This document shows positions 9,124-17,950 of a stretch of 50,088 bases of DNA, one piece after another. The DNA lies in the NCBI RefSeq assembly GCF_001075875.1, contig NZ_JUOS01000032.1, forward strand, positions 1 to 50,088. Direction: 5' to 3'. Position numbers and translations under genes: made by a program. How positions within the stretch are numbered: position 1 is the first letter of the stretch; each line of letters starts with the position of its first letter. The notes under the pieces were generated by a model that did not search any database, was not told where the DNA came from, and saw only the letters and a list, made by a program, of their open reading frames with translations. Source of the DNA: Streptococcus oralis (GTDB lineage: Bacteria > Bacillota > Bacilli > Lactobacillales > Streptococcaceae).

Positions 9124-9807
9124 TTATTTCCCTTTTGTTGAAGTTAAAACCTGAACGCCAGTTTGTCCTGCAACGATCACTTTATCAACCATTTGATTAA
9201 ATAAACCGTGCTCAACAATACCAACCTGGAGATCCAATTGACGACCAAAAGCAATCGGATCTTCAATAACACCTAAATCAAGATCAATGATGAAATTTTT
9301 CATATCCGTCACAAAGCGTTGGCCATCTTTTTCACGAAAACTTGGCTTACAACCAGCTTTTTCAAAACGTCGGAAAACCTGTTCTGCTCCGTATTGGACA
9401 ACTTCGACAGGTAGTTTGAAAGCGCCCAGTTTCTCAACCATCTTACTCTCGTCTACCACCCAGATATACTGTTTAGTTGGTGTCGCAACTACTTTTTCCA
9501 TTAGAAGTGCACCGCCACCTCCTTTGATACCATTAAACTGACGATCCACCTCATCAGCTCCATCAACAGTCACATCAACCTCATCCACCTCATCGATAGA
9601 CTTAAGCGGTATATTCAATCCTTGTGCCTGTTTTGTTGTTACACTCGAAGTCGTTACGGCTGTAATTTGAAGTCCTTCCTCCTTGATTCTACGACCGATC
9701 TCCTCTACGAAATAATAGGCAGTCGAGCCTGTTCCAAGTCCTACAACCATTCCATCGGTTACGAACTCAGCAGCCTTGATGCCTGCTATTTTTTTCAGAT
9801 TTTCCAC
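9124..9807 (-). CDS. rpiA: Ribose-5-phosphate isomerase A, GTG start
   Basis: RpiA converts ribose-5-phosphate to ribulose-5-phosphate in the non-oxidative pentose phosphate pathway. The 227-residue protein has [16 protein letters not shown] (about 23-38), the DGADEVD catalytic loop and the [13 protein letters not shown] segment. The start is GTG at 9807, placed by GGAGG 7 bases upstream and by the family N-terminus [16 protein letters not shown]. As first gene of rpiA-deoB-DUF1697-punA-ClC-amidotransferase it sets expression of the block. Confidence 0.96.
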   Translation of the reverse strand: MENLKKIAGIKAAEFVTDGMVVGLGTGSTAYYFVEEIGRRIKEEGLQITAVTTSSVTTKQAQGLNIPLKSIDEVDEVDVTVDGADEVDRQFNGIKGGGGALLMEKVVATPTKQYIWVVDESKMVEKLGAFKLPVEVVQYGAEQVFRRFEKAGCKPSFREKDGQRFVTDMKNFIIDLDLGVIEDPIAFGRQLDLQVGIVEHGLFNQMVDKVIVAGQTGVQVLTSTKGK

Positions 9808-9837
9808 TTAAACACCTCCAAACAAAAAGCTACTTTT

Positions 9838-9866
9838 ATTATAACATGAATACGCTTTAAATTCAT
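9838..9866 (-). promoter_or_regulatory. Promoter of the rpiA-deoB-punA operon with an inverted repeat
   Basis: An extended -10 (TGT then TATAAT, minus strand 9843-9838) precedes rpiA. Just upstream lies the inverted repeat ATGAAT (9846-9851), 9 bases, ATTCAT (9861-9866), which covers the expected -35 region, where no consensus -35 exists. The centre also resembles a degenerate cre site (TTTAAAGCGTATTC, about two mismatches), so carbon control by CcpA is possible. Confidence 0.5.
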
Positions 9867-9879
9867 CCTTGCACTAGAA

Positions 9880-9905
9880 AAACCCGAACATTTTATTTCG
9901 GGTTT
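9880..9905 (-). terminator. Terminator of the U32 gene
   Basis: AAACCCGAA (9880-9888) pairs with TTCGGGTTT (9897-9905). On the minus strand it follows the U32 stop codon and ends in TTTTTC. Confidence 0.8.
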
Positions 9906-9912
9906 CTGATTC

Positions 9913-10842
9913 TTATTTAACCATATCAGGATCGTAGTCATAAAATCCTGTGTCAAGGAAACGATTTTTGGGATGGAGTTTACGAACTTCCTCATCCAGC
10001 AAGAAGGCTTGGTCATGGCTAAAGTTACCCTCTTCAATCAAACTGCGAGCTTGGATGAAAAGTTTAGCAATCTCAACAAAGTCTTGCCCAGGGGTATAGA
10101 GTCCTTCTAGCTTCCAATGAGTGAAACCATGTTCTACCAACTCTGTCAATTTTGTCATCAAATCAAGGTCATTGTTGGCAAAAATGTGGGTTCCATGATT
10201 GTCTTCAAAAATTGAGTAGTGACTATCTGGATCACTAGGCTCTGCTAAGAAGAGGTCGCGTTGACGTGTTTTTTCATCATCAATCTGAGTAAAATTATAG
10301 TAATTCTGCAGGAGTGGACGCTTAGAGTGGTGGATGACACTAGCACCGTAAACCAAAACTTCAGCAGGAATTTCCAAAATTTCAGGCATTTTAAAGAGTT
10401 CAGCTGATGGAATTTCACGAGCCAATACTGCCTCAGAAGCGCCAGCCTTTTGTCCCCAAAAATTAATCTGACGGCTGCTAGTTACCATAGTTGAGGCATC
10501 ATAGATGGTTTTAAAAGAATAACCATCACGATTGACAACATAAAAAACACCCGCATCTCCAACAGTAATGTAGTCTGTTTTAATTTCTTCCAAGAAATCA
10601 AGGAAGGGTTTGATACGATCCATCATATCCTGATGCATAAGAGCATTGACCGCTACGATCAATTCCTTACCTGCATCATGAACCAGACCAGCGATGGTTC
10701 TCAGTTCATCATAAGAAAAAGTCTTTGGTAGGCGAAGTCCAAAATCTTTCTCACCGACATAGATGCGGTCAACTCCCGCCTCTAGTAATTCTTTTACTTG
10801 TTCAATGCTTTCAGCAGTTGCTGTAATAATAATCTTTTCCAT
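9913..10842 (-). CDS. Peptidase U32 family protein (short, TrhP1/YrrN-like)
   Basis: The 309-residue protein starts MEKIIITATAESIEQVKELLEAGVDRIYVGE, a TIM-barrel-like N-terminus of the U32 family. In Bacillus the short and long U32 proteins (YrrN/YrrO) take part in hydroxylation of tRNA wobble uridine rather than proteolysis, so a tRNA-modification role is plausible. The long partner is not in this window. The ATG lies only 7 bases from the -10 element and has no Shine-Dalgarno, so the mRNA seems leaderless. The family N-terminus argues against a later start. Confidence 0.8.
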   Translation of the reverse strand: MEKIIITATAESIEQVKELLEAGVDRIYVGEKDFGLRLPKTFSYDELRTIAGLVHDAGKELIVAVNALMHQDMMDRIKPFLDFLEEIKTDYITVGDAGVFYVVNRDGYSFKTIYDASTMVTSSRQINFWGQKAGASEAVLAREIPSAELFKMPEILEIPAEVLVYGASVIHHSKRPLLQNYYNFTQIDDEKTRQRDLFLAEPSDPDSHYSIFEDNHGTHIFANNDLDLMTKLTELVEHGFTHWKLEGLYTPGQDFVEIAKLFIQARSLIEEGNFSHDQAFLLDEEVRKLHPKNRFLDTGFYDYDPDMVK

Positions 10843-10849
10843 AAGAAAA

Positions 10850-10858
10850 ATTATACCA
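10850..10858 (-). promoter_or_regulatory. Extended -10 immediately before the U32 start
   Basis: On the minus strand TGG-TATAAT (10858-10850) is separated from the ATG by only seven bases (10849-10843). Transcription would then begin within about one base of the start codon. Confidence 0.6.
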
Positions 10859-10945
10859 CATTTCTGAAAAATCAGCTATTCCCTAAAATGATAAATTTAC
10901 TTATTATTTTTGTAACCTTACTGTAATAATTTTTTTCTTGAAAAA

Positions 10946-10954
10946 TGGTAAAAT
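10946..10954 (+). promoter_or_regulatory. Extended -10 promoter of the DUF3270 gene
   Basis: TGG followed by TAAAAT (10949-10954), 26 bases before the ATG; AAGGAGAG supplies the ribosome site. No consensus -35 is spaced correctly. Confidence 0.5.
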
Positions 10955-10980
10955 GAAAGAGTACTGTTAAGGAGAGAATC

Positions 10981-11256
10981 ATGCCCGTAAGAAAATATCA
11001 ACCGTATGAGTTTGAAGAAGAGGAAACTCAAACAACGCTTTACCAAGATTATGTTCCAGAAACCACTTCCGTTGCTAGTTTGAAGGAAGTTCTTTTCTTT
11101 GTAAACATTGCTTGTTTTTGCGTCTTTTTGGCCTTGTTTAGCTTTATCTTTTTAGCCCTCAAGTTCAATACAGTCTTAGCTTTTAGTCTAGCAATTGCCT
11201 TGAGTTTAGCAGCATCAAACGTTCAACGTTCGATGATTAAGAAGAAATTATATTAG
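10981..11256 (+). CDS. DUF3270-like small membrane protein
   Basis: A 91-residue protein with an acidic N-terminal half (EFEEEETQ) followed by two close hydrophobic segments, about residues 40-62 and 64-80, then a basic tail RSMIKKKLY. It matches the streptococcal DUF3270 pattern as I remember it. The function is unknown; a hairpin of two membrane helices with a cytosolic acidic head is the visible architecture. It is monocistronic, with its own promoter and a strong terminator, between two minus-strand genes. Confidence 0.75.
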   Translation: MPVRKYQPYEFEEEETQTTLYQDYVPETTSVASLKEVLFFVNIACFCVFLALFSFIFLALKFNTVLAFSLAIALSLAASNVQRSMIKKKLY

Positions 11257-11260
11257 ATTC

Positions 11261-11293
11261 AAAAGGTCGGGATTTTTGTCCCGACCTTTTTTT
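11261..11293 (+). terminator. Terminator after the DUF3270 gene
   Basis: AAAAGGTCGGGA (11261-11272) pairs with TCCCGACCTTTT (11279-11290), followed by more T. Confidence 0.9.
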
Positions 11294-11364
11294 CTACGAT
11301 AGCTAAAGAGCTGCGACTAGAAAAGCGACACTTGGTCTACCGCTTTCTAAGTCACAGCCTTTTC

Positions 11365-12699
11365 TTATTTATTTTTACGCTTGGATGGTGTTTGGATAGC
11401 GATTTTTACTTCAAAAATCGTACCATGAGGTTTGTTATCTTTGACACTGATGGTTCCTTTAAGAGCATCGACAATCTGTTTGGCTAAGGATAAGCCTAAC
11501 CCAAAACCACCTTTTTGCCGAGTACGAGCCTTATCAACCCTGTAAAAGCGATCAAAAATTTTCTTTTTATCTACTGCAGAAATACCAATTCCATCATCAG
11601 CTACTGACAAATAGAGATTACGCTCCGTCGTAGCAATGACAAAATGGATATCTCCTTCTTCTTCTGTGTACTTGACAGCATTGTCAAACAAGATAGTCAT
11701 CAGTTGTTTAAGAAGAAGCTTATCTGTTATGATGGTCCGATGGATGCGATTTTCAAAATGAAAAGCACGGTTATTTTCAGACGCAATCATTTCATAGTTG
11801 GTAAAAGTTGTATTAAAGAAGTCTGGCTCTACCTCTCCTAATTCCGGTTTAATGCCGTCATCACGACGAGCTAAATTAAGGAGATTAGTCGTTAAAAAGC
11901 GCATATTACGAACTTCTTCTAGACTGGAAGCAATACTCTCACTTGACTCCATAATAGTTGCCTCAGGTTTTCTGAAAAGAGTTTCTAGACGATTTTGCAG
12001 AACAGCTAATGGAGTTCGTAGCTCATGACTGGCATTTTCCACAAAACTCTGTTGCTTTTGCATGCTTTCAAGTAGAGGTTTAACACTGACACGCGCAAGA
12101 TAAAGGCTGGCAATAATGGATAAAATCCAGAAGCTAGCCATGACTACCACGATTAATTGCTCATGATTTTGACTAATTTGCTCTATCTGACTGGTATTTA
12201 TCAAAACCGCTGCATACTTAATATTGGTCGAGACAGAATCGATATTTATTTCAGATAGAATCACTCGGTAAATCTCATCCTGACCATAACTATTCTGAAC
12301 ATGAAGTTGTCGAATATGATTCAAATCCTTTTTATTAAAAGTAATCTTATCAAGACCTAAAAAGCGGTTGCCAGTCACTAATTGATTCAAATTTGAATCT
12401 AGCAATATCACTTCCGTATTGGAACTAACCGTTGGTTTTTTATCAGAAGCTGGAGCAACATTGGCACTACCTAAATCCTTAACGTCCTCAGTTGCACGAT
12501 TGACCGCCAATTGAATAACGTCCTGAGGATTTTTGCTCAGTGATAAGAGTTTTTCATCCACCGATGTGTAGAGACTGGAGTGCATAACCTGTAAGATAAT
12601 CAAGGTCATAGCAGAGAAAATCAGCGTGAATACTCCAAAGTTACGGATAAAATAACTAAAATCCTCCGCATACCAATTCTTTTTAATTTTTTTAAACAT
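11365..12699 (-). CDS. ciaH: Sensor histidine kinase CiaH
   Basis: CiaH is the membrane sensor of the CiaRH system, which in streptococci affects competence, beta-lactam tolerance, envelope stress and virulence. The 444-residue protein has a first membrane helix at about 20-40, an extracellular domain of about 145 residues, a second helix at about 182-202, the phospho-acceptor H225 in [14 protein letters not shown], and N, G1 and G2 boxes ([30 protein letters not shown]). It overlaps ciaR by 8 bases. The extracellular part is the least like what I recall of the pneumococcal protein, as expected for a sensor domain. Confidence 0.96.
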   Translation of the reverse strand: MFKKIKKNWYAEDFSYFIRNFGVFTLIFSAMTLIILQVMHSSLYTSVDEKLLSLSKNPQDVIQLAVNRATEDVKDLGSANVAPASDKKPTVSSNTEVILLDSNLNQLVTGNRFLGLDKITFNKKDLNHIRQLHVQNSYGQDEIYRVILSEINIDSVSTNIKYAAVLINTSQIEQISQNHEQLIVVVMASFWILSIIASLYLARVSVKPLLESMQKQQSFVENASHELRTPLAVLQNRLETLFRKPEATIMESSESIASSLEEVRNMRFLTTNLLNLARRDDGIKPELGEVEPDFFNTTFTNYEMIASENNRAFHFENRIHRTIITDKLLLKQLMTILFDNAVKYTEEEGDIHFVIATTERNLYLSVADDGIGISAVDKKKIFDRFYRVDKARTRQKGGFGLGLSLAKQIVDALKGTISVKDNKPHGTIFEVKIAIQTPSKRKNK

Positions 12700-13363
12700 G
12701 TTTTAAAATATACCCAACACTACGCAAGGTCTGGAGGTTTTCAGCAAAGACTGAGCCCTTTAATTTCTTACGAACTTTTGATACATAGACTTCTACCACG
12801 GAGATGGTTGTGTCACTGTCAAATCCCCACAAACGGTCAAAAATCTGTGTTTTTGGTAAGATCACATTTTGGTTTTGGAGGAAATAAACCAAGAGATCAA
12901 ATTCTTTACCTAATAATTCCACAACAGTATCATTAACTCTAACCTCATTGGTAGATAGATTAACTGTCAAATCACCATAAGAGAGGGTATTTTCATTGAA
13001 CTTACCAGAACGTTTGAGCAGCGCTTGGATACGCATCTTGAGCTCTTCTAGATAAAATGGTTTTGTTAGATAATCATCTGCCCCAAGCTCAAATCCATGT
13101 CCCTTATCATCAAGACTTTCCTTGGCTGTCATGATCAGAACAGGAGTCGAAATCCCTTTTTCGCGCAATTCTTTTAAAACTTGGAACCCATTTTTCTCAG
13201 GTAACATCAAGTCCAATAAAATCAAGTCATAAACACCACTTTCGGCCTCATAAAGACCTTCTTCGCCATCAAAAACCTGCATGACATCCGCAAAATCATC
13301 CAAAAAATCAAAGACTGAATTTGACAGGCCTAGGTCATCTTCCACTAATAGAATCTTGATCAT
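12692..13363 (-). CDS. ciaR: Response regulator CiaR
   Basis: CiaR is an OmpR/PhoB-type regulator: a receiver domain with acidic pocket EDD and phospho-acceptor D51 in [11 protein letters not shown], then a winged-helix DNA-binding domain ending TLRSVGYIL. It binds direct repeats of TTTAAG. The frame extends to a TTG at 13366, but the ATG at 13363 is 8 bases after AGGAGG and gives the normal 223-residue protein. A TTTAAG sequence 10 bases above its own -10 box suggests autoregulation. The same system may control the gene at 49308. Confidence 0.96.
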   Translation of the reverse strand: MIKILLVEDDLGLSNSVFDFLDDFADVMQVFDGEEGLYEAESGVYDLILLDLMLPEKNGFQVLKELREKGISTPVLIMTAKESLDDKGHGFELGADDYLTKPFYLEELKMRIQALLKRSGKFNENTLSYGDLTVNLSTNEVRVNDTVVELLGKEFDLLVYFLQNQNVILPKTQIFDRLWGFDSDTTISVVEVYVSKVRKKLKGSVFAENLQTLRSVGYILKHV

Positions 13364-13387
13364 CAAAAATTCCTCCTTACTATACCT

Positions 13388-13420
13388 ATTATAGCAAAAA
13401 TATCTTAAAAAAAACTCAAC
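13388..13420 (-). promoter_or_regulatory. ciaRH promoter with CiaR-type direct repeat
   Basis: Minus strand: TGC-TATAAT (13396-13388) is the extended -10. TTTAAG (13409-13404) is 10 bases upstream, and five bases further lies GTTGAG (13420-13415), a 4-of-6 match to a second half-site. The distal half lies inside the pepN terminator stem. Confidence 0.55.
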
Positions 13421-13453
13421 TTCCCTTGTTTTTCCAAGAGAAAGTTGAGTTTT
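13407..13453 (-). terminator. Terminator of pepN
   Basis: AAAACTCAACTT (13411-13422) pairs with AAGTTGAGTTTT (13442-13453). On the minus strand it ends in eight T that run into the ciaR regulatory repeat. Confidence 0.8.
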
Positions 13454-13478
13454 TATAGCTTTTTATAACCTTTGAATT

Positions 13479-16025
13479 TTAAGCATTTCCATATTGAGCA
13501 ACAACTGCTTCAACTGCTGCTTTTTCACACTTAATCAATTCAACGCGAGCTGCGATTTCCTTGATTCCCATACCGATGTTACGGCTAAGAGCTAGGTCAG
13601 AAAGTTGTGGCTCAAAGAATTCCTTGTATTCCGCCAAGCGTTGCTCTGTCTTGAATACATGGGCAGGAAGGATAACAAAGCTATCAAAGCTCATATCTCC
13701 TCCAAGGGCCGCCTTAATCCAAGCCCAGTTTTCACGCGCCCAAGACCACGCTGTTTCCTGGGTTGCTTGATGACCTAAGAACTGGAAGTACCAAGCTGAT
13801 AAGTCTTGTGGTTTTACCACAAATTTGTCCTTCCAAGAAGCAATCAAGGTTTGGATATTATCCGCATCTGTACTGTAGGCAAGAGCAGCTGCCAATTGGC
13901 GTTTAAAGGCGGCATCTGTCGCATGAGTATAAAGATCGAGATAAGTTGCGACCAATTCCTTAGTCTCATGGTGTTTCATTTCATTGATGAGAACTTGTGA
14001 ACGAATAGCTGCTGGAAGTCCTGAAAGATTATCCTTGTGGGCTGCGAAAATTTGGCTAGCAACTTGACTAGCTTCTTCATCATTTGAACGAATCATCATA
14101 GAAATTGTCAATTGACGAACCAATTCATCTTCATCAGATTCACCCTCTTTAGCTTCAAATCCAAGACGGTCATAGTTGTAACGAGCCAGTTTAGCAATAA
14201 GGGCTTTAAAGGATTTTTCTGTCTCAGTTCCTTCATCGATAAAGCGATCAAGCGCTCCGATAACTTGTGAAACTGCTGAAACAACGAGATAAGATTCTTC
14301 TTGTGCTAATTGATCCACTACCGGAAGCAAGTCTGCATATGAAATGTGTCCTGCTTCAGCAAGCAAACGACGTTCTTGGACGATTTGAAGTTTACTTGTG
14401 TTATCAAGTTCTACTAGGTCTGCAAGCACAGCATCAAGTAATTGACCTTGATAGTCTGTAATATAGTGGGCTGTATTTTCAGTGTTGAGACGAAGTGCTC
14501 CTTCATTTTCAGCAAGAAGTGCTGCATAGCCAGGGATTTCGATACTTTCAGTTTCAAGTGTATCAGGCAAACCTTTCCAGTTGCTATTGAGTGGCACTAC
14601 CCAAAGTCGGTTCTTATCTTCGTGTTCACCGATAAAGAATTGTTTTTGCGAAATCTTCAATACATCATTTTCAACTGTGGCAGTAAGGACTGGATAACCA
14701 GGTTGCTCCAACCAAGAATCCATGAAGGCTGCTACATCACGACCAGATGCTTGTCCGAGAGCATTCCAAAGGTCACGACCAATGGTATTTCCGTATTGGT
14801 GTTTTTCAAAGTAAGCATGCAAACCTTTGGCAAAATCAGCATCCCCTAACCAACGACGAAGCATGTGCATGAGGCGACTTCCTTTGGCATAGACGATAGC
14901 ACCATCAAAGAGCGTATTGATTTCATCTGGATGGCTAACTTCAACGTGGACAGACTGAACACCATCTGTCGCATCACGTTTAAGAGCGGCTGGTACTCCA
15001 CCTGTTTGGAAGTCCTCAAAGATATTCCAGCTTGGTTCGATGGCATCCACACAGACGTATTCCATCATGTTAGCGAAACTTTCATTGAGCCAAAGGTCAT
15101 CCCACCACTTCATAGTTACAAGGTTACCGAACCATTGGTGAGCAAGCTCATGGGCAATAACGAGGGCTACCTGTTGACGGCTAGCAAAGGTTGAGTTCTC
15201 ATCCACAACCAAGTAGACTTCACGGTAGGTTACGAGACCCCAGTTTTCCATAGCACCTGCTGAGAAGTCAGGAAGGGCGATGTGGAGAGATTGCGGAATT
15301 GGGTACTTAACTCCATAGTAGTCTTCGTAAAATTCGATAGAACGGACAGCGATGTCTAGTGAGAAATCAAGGTTTGAAAGTGGATGGGCCTTGGTTGAGT
15401 AAACACCTACCAAGGTACCATTTTTAGTTTTAGCAGTTACCCCTTGCAAATCACCAGCTACAAAAGCTAGCAAGTAAGAAGACATCCGAGGTGTAGTTTC
15501 AAACTTCCAGATGCCAGTTTCTTTGCGGCTTTCAACATCGATTTCTGGCATGTTTGACAAGGCAAGTTCGCCTTCTGCTTGGTCAAAACGAAGAGCTAGG
15601 TCAAAGGTTGCTTTGGCTTCTGGCTCATCCACACACGGGAAGGCTTCACGGGCAAAGTGACTCTCAAACTGAGTAGACAAAACTTCTTTCTTAACACCAT
15701 CAACTGTATAGTATGATGGGTAGATTCCTGTCATGTTGTCAGTAATTTTACCTGAAAATGCTAGAACCAATTCAACTGAACCAGCTTCTTCAAGTTCGAT
15801 ATGAAGAGCTTCGTTTTCATTATCAACTGTAAAGGGACGATCTTGACCTGCTACTTCAACAGAAGCAATTTCCAAGTCATTTTGGTGGAGGGAAATACGG
15901 TCACTTTTAGCTTGACCAGTAATGGTTACTTTTCCTGAAAACGTCTTAGTCTCACGACTCAAGTCTAAAAACAAATCATAATGTTCAGGAACAAATGTTT
16001 CGATATAATGTTCTACTGCTTGCAT
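13479..16025 (-). CDS. pepN: Aminopeptidase N, M1 family (lysyl aminopeptidase)
   Basis: PepN removes N-terminal residues from peptides in the cytosol, a main general aminopeptidase in lactic acid bacteria and streptococci. The 848-residue zinc protein has the exopeptidase motif GAMEN (257-261), the zinc site HELAH (292-296) and the downstream ligand Glu at 315 in LWLNESFAN, followed by an ERAP1-like helical C-terminal domain. Two ATGs stand in tandem (16028 and 16025). The second has the better spacing (6 bases) from AGGAG, so I use it. It precedes ciaRH and has its own terminator. Confidence 0.97.
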   Translation of the reverse strand: MQAVEHYIETFVPEHYDLFLDLSRETKTFSGKVTITGQAKSDRISLHQNDLEIASVEVAGQDRPFTVDNENEALHIELEEAGSVELVLAFSGKITDNMTGIYPSYYTVDGVKKEVLSTQFESHFAREAFPCVDEPEAKATFDLALRFDQAEGELALSNMPEIDVESRKETGIWKFETTPRMSSYLLAFVAGDLQGVTAKTKNGTLVGVYSTKAHPLSNLDFSLDIAVRSIEFYEDYYGVKYPIPQSLHIALPDFSAGAMENWGLVTYREVYLVVDENSTFASRQQVALVIAHELAHQWFGNLVTMKWWDDLWLNESFANMMEYVCVDAIEPSWNIFEDFQTGGVPAALKRDATDGVQSVHVEVSHPDEINTLFDGAIVYAKGSRLMHMLRRWLGDADFAKGLHAYFEKHQYGNTIGRDLWNALGQASGRDVAAFMDSWLEQPGYPVLTATVENDVLKISQKQFFIGEHEDKNRLWVVPLNSNWKGLPDTLETESIEIPGYAALLAENEGALRLNTENTAHYITDYQGQLLDAVLADLVELDNTSKLQIVQERRLLAEAGHISYADLLPVVDQLAQEESYLVVSAVSQVIGALDRFIDEGTETEKSFKALIAKLARYNYDRLGFEAKEGESDEDELVRQLTISMMIRSNDEEASQVASQIFAAHKDNLSGLPAAIRSQVLINEMKHHETKELVATYLDLYTHATDAAFKRQLAAALAYSTDADNIQTLIASWKDKFVVKPQDLSAWYFQFLGHQATQETAWSWARENWAWIKAALGGDMSFDSFVILPAHVFKTEQRLAEYKEFFEPQLSDLALSRNIGMGIKEIAARVELIKCEKAAVEAVVAQYGNA

Positions 16026-16147
16026 CATTTTCTCCTATTCTATATTTCTGAGCAAATGTTCTAGTTCAAACATACCTATTTTATCATATTTTAAGTCAGA
16101 AAAAAGCTTTGGGCAGTGATTTCCAAAACTTTCTTCCTTCCAATAGT

Positions 16148-16588
16148 CTACAAAGGGTAAACCTTGCGAAATTCTTCCAAAACAACCTTGCTGTCAGGTG
16201 AAAAAGTCATTCCTGCTTCTCCTAAGCAGTCTTTGAAAAAGTCTTCATGAACCTGACGCCAATAGTTGAGGGATTTGTCTCCCTCACCTTCCTTATAGGC
16301 ATGGTCGGCTGAAACCTGATGGAAAGGCTGAACGGAAACCTTTGTAATTTCAATAATGCAAACAGCTTGATCCTTACTGTCTAAAATAACATCAAAGGTC
16401 CCTTCTTGTGGAAGGGGTTCGTCCTCTACTGCGTAGAGGTCATAGGCTGACGCTGTTGCTGTTTTTTCGCCTGTAAATACCAGATCCGCTAAAAGATCTG
16501 GTTCCACTCCAAAGGCCCAAGCGTCGATTTCATCTCCAATCAAGGGGTTGATTTGCTTATAGGCATTCCACATTTCTTGAGGTGTCAT
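16148..16588 (-). CDS. ASCH domain protein
   Basis: The 146-residue protein has the ASCH pattern: a TGEKTATASAYD strand-helix start, FDVILDSKDQAVCIIEITKV and the YKEGEGDKSLNYWRQVH signature. ASCH domains resemble PUA RNA-binding folds. One characterised member, YqfB, is an N4-acetylcytidine amidohydrolase, so RNA binding or nucleoside-modifying activity is possible. It overlaps the PEP-synthase-like gene by four bases (ATGA) and is last in a Nudix-barrel-ASCH string, which hints at a shared nucleotide-related task. Confidence 0.8.
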   Translation of the reverse strand: MTPQEMWNAYKQINPLIGDEIDAWAFGVEPDLLADLVFTGEKTATASAYDLYAVEDEPLPQEGTFDVILDSKDQAVCIIEITKVSVQPFHQVSADHAYKEGEGDKSLNYWRQVHEDFFKDCLGEAGMTFSPDSKVVLEEFRKVYPL

Positions 16589-17433
16589 AGGTTGCTCCTT
16601 TGTATTTCTTTACTTTCTTCTTTTACACGTTTGAGATGATCTGGATGGTCAATCTCTAAATTAAAAATCTCTGGAATAGAACTGTAGTGGATTATGCATT
16701 TGATATCCATTTGATTCATTTTTTGTATGAAAGAAGGATTCAGATAACCTGCTACAGCGAAATCTATCTTTTTCATCCTTGCTTTATCCTGCATCTGTCT
16801 CAGCATTTGTAACATAATGGGACTTTCCATATCATGCCATTGACTATTTCTCACAGTTGCAAAAATAAATGAAGTCAAATCATTCATTCCAACTACAATC
16901 TTTGAAATACCAGTTTCCAGTATCCTGTCCAAGTCAAAATAAGCTGACGGTAATTCAATCATTGTTCCAACTTTTCCAGTAAAACCATGCTGGCGCAATA
17001 CTCTAATAGCTTGTTTTAACTGTTCAGCATCATTGACAAAAGGAAAAATAACAGACAGATTGGGATTGGTTTGATAAACTTCTGTAACGACATGTGCCTC
17101 AGCCTGAAATTCATCTGGACACGCCAATAAACGCCTAGTCCCTCTATATCCAAATAATGGGTGGCGTTCGTCAAAATACTCTTTAGTCCCGTCTAGACTA
17201 TTTGCTTCTGCATTTGTTAACTCTGAAAAGCGATACCAGACTTCTTCATCTGAGTATAAATGGCAAATAGTGTCTAGATAATCTTTTACAAATTGCTGAC
17301 AATTTGGTAATAGTATGTTTTGGTTTATTTCTCTCAACAAGTATTCGCCACGAATCATACCAACATGATGAAATAGTTGTGGGTAAATTTTTTCAACAAT
17401 TCTTTCGCCACTAAGAGCCAGTTGATTTTGCAT
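16585..17433 (-). CDS. Isolated PEP-synthase-like TIM barrel lacking the catalytic Cys
   Basis: The 282 residues match only the C-terminal PEP/pyruvate-binding barrel of PEP synthase, PPDK and PTS enzyme I: MIRGEYLLRE (26-35, compare GLxRxEFL), RFSELTNAEAN, HPLFGYRGTRR (91-101), VIFPFVNDAEQ, MIELPSA (158-164) and VVGMNDLTSF (180-189). The ATP-grasp nucleotide domain and phosphohistidine domain are absent. Where PEP synthase has CGQGPSD with the catalytic Cys, this protein has VAGYLNPS (227-234). It is therefore unlikely to be a normal PEP synthase. It overlaps the Nudix gene by 23 bases and the ASCH gene by 4. It may bind a PEP-like metabolite or may be a reduced remnant. Confidence 0.75.
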   Translation of the reverse strand: MQNQLALSGERIVEKIYPQLFHHVGMIRGEYLLREINQNILLPNCQQFVKDYLDTICHLYSDEEVWYRFSELTNAEANSLDGTKEYFDERHPLFGYRGTRRLLACPDEFQAEAHVVTEVYQTNPNLSVIFPFVNDAEQLKQAIRVLRQHGFTGKVGTMIELPSAYFDLDRILETGISKIVVGMNDLTSFIFATVRNSQWHDMESPIMLQMLRQMQDKARMKKIDFAVAGYLNPSFIQKMNQMDIKCIIHYSSIPEIFNLEIDHPDHLKRVKEESKEIQRSNL

Positions 17434-17911
17434 TTTTTACCTTCCAATTCTTATAGCTTGTCATGTCCAATTCTGGAAATCCTCGTAACTCTGCCTTCAC
17501 CTTCAATACTAAGGGGGAGGCATTTTCTTGGGTAATCTGTTCAAGAGGAAGCCAAATTGCCTTTGCTGAATCATTGCTTCCGTCAAGAACTTCATGAGGA
17601 AGGGATTTTTGAGAGCGTTCTAAATCAAGTACGATATCATAAAAGGCCATGATATGATGTACTGCGAAGTCTTGCCCCTCTTCTTGAACCATCACATCAT
17701 AAATCCTAGGATTTGAAGAACGGCTAAGAGTATAGCCTGTCTCTTCCAAAACTTCTCTCTTGAGGGTTTCTGTCAGCCCTTCACCTGCTTCCTGACTACC
17801 ACCAGGTAAATCAAAACGATGTTGATAAGGTCCTCTCGTTTTCTCAATACAGAGTAATTTTCCTTTCTCATAGCAAATGCCATAGACACCAAAGTGATTT
17901 TTGATTTCCAT
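17411..17911 (-). CDS. Nudix hydrolase
   Basis: Nudix enzymes cleave nucleoside diphosphates linked to another group. The 166-residue protein carries a complete Nudix box starting GGSQEAGEGLTETLKREVLE and finishing EETGY (about residues 37-60), preceded by HRFDLPGG. The N-terminus MEIKNHFGVYGICYEKGKLLCIEKTRG is typical of the MutT-like group. The substrate cannot be told from sequence. It is upstream of, and overlaps, the PEP-synthase-like gene, so the two are translationally coupled. Confidence 0.88.
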   Translation of the reverse strand: MEIKNHFGVYGICYEKGKLLCIEKTRGPYQHRFDLPGGSQEAGEGLTETLKREVLEETGYTLSRSSNPRIYDVMVQEEGQDFAVHHIMAFYDIVLDLERSQKSLPHEVLDGSNDSAKAIWLPLEQITQENASPLVLKVKAELRGFPELDMTSYKNWKVKNAKSTGS

Positions 17912-17950
17912 ATTCCACTCTTTCTAACAATCCAAGATTGATAACTTACC

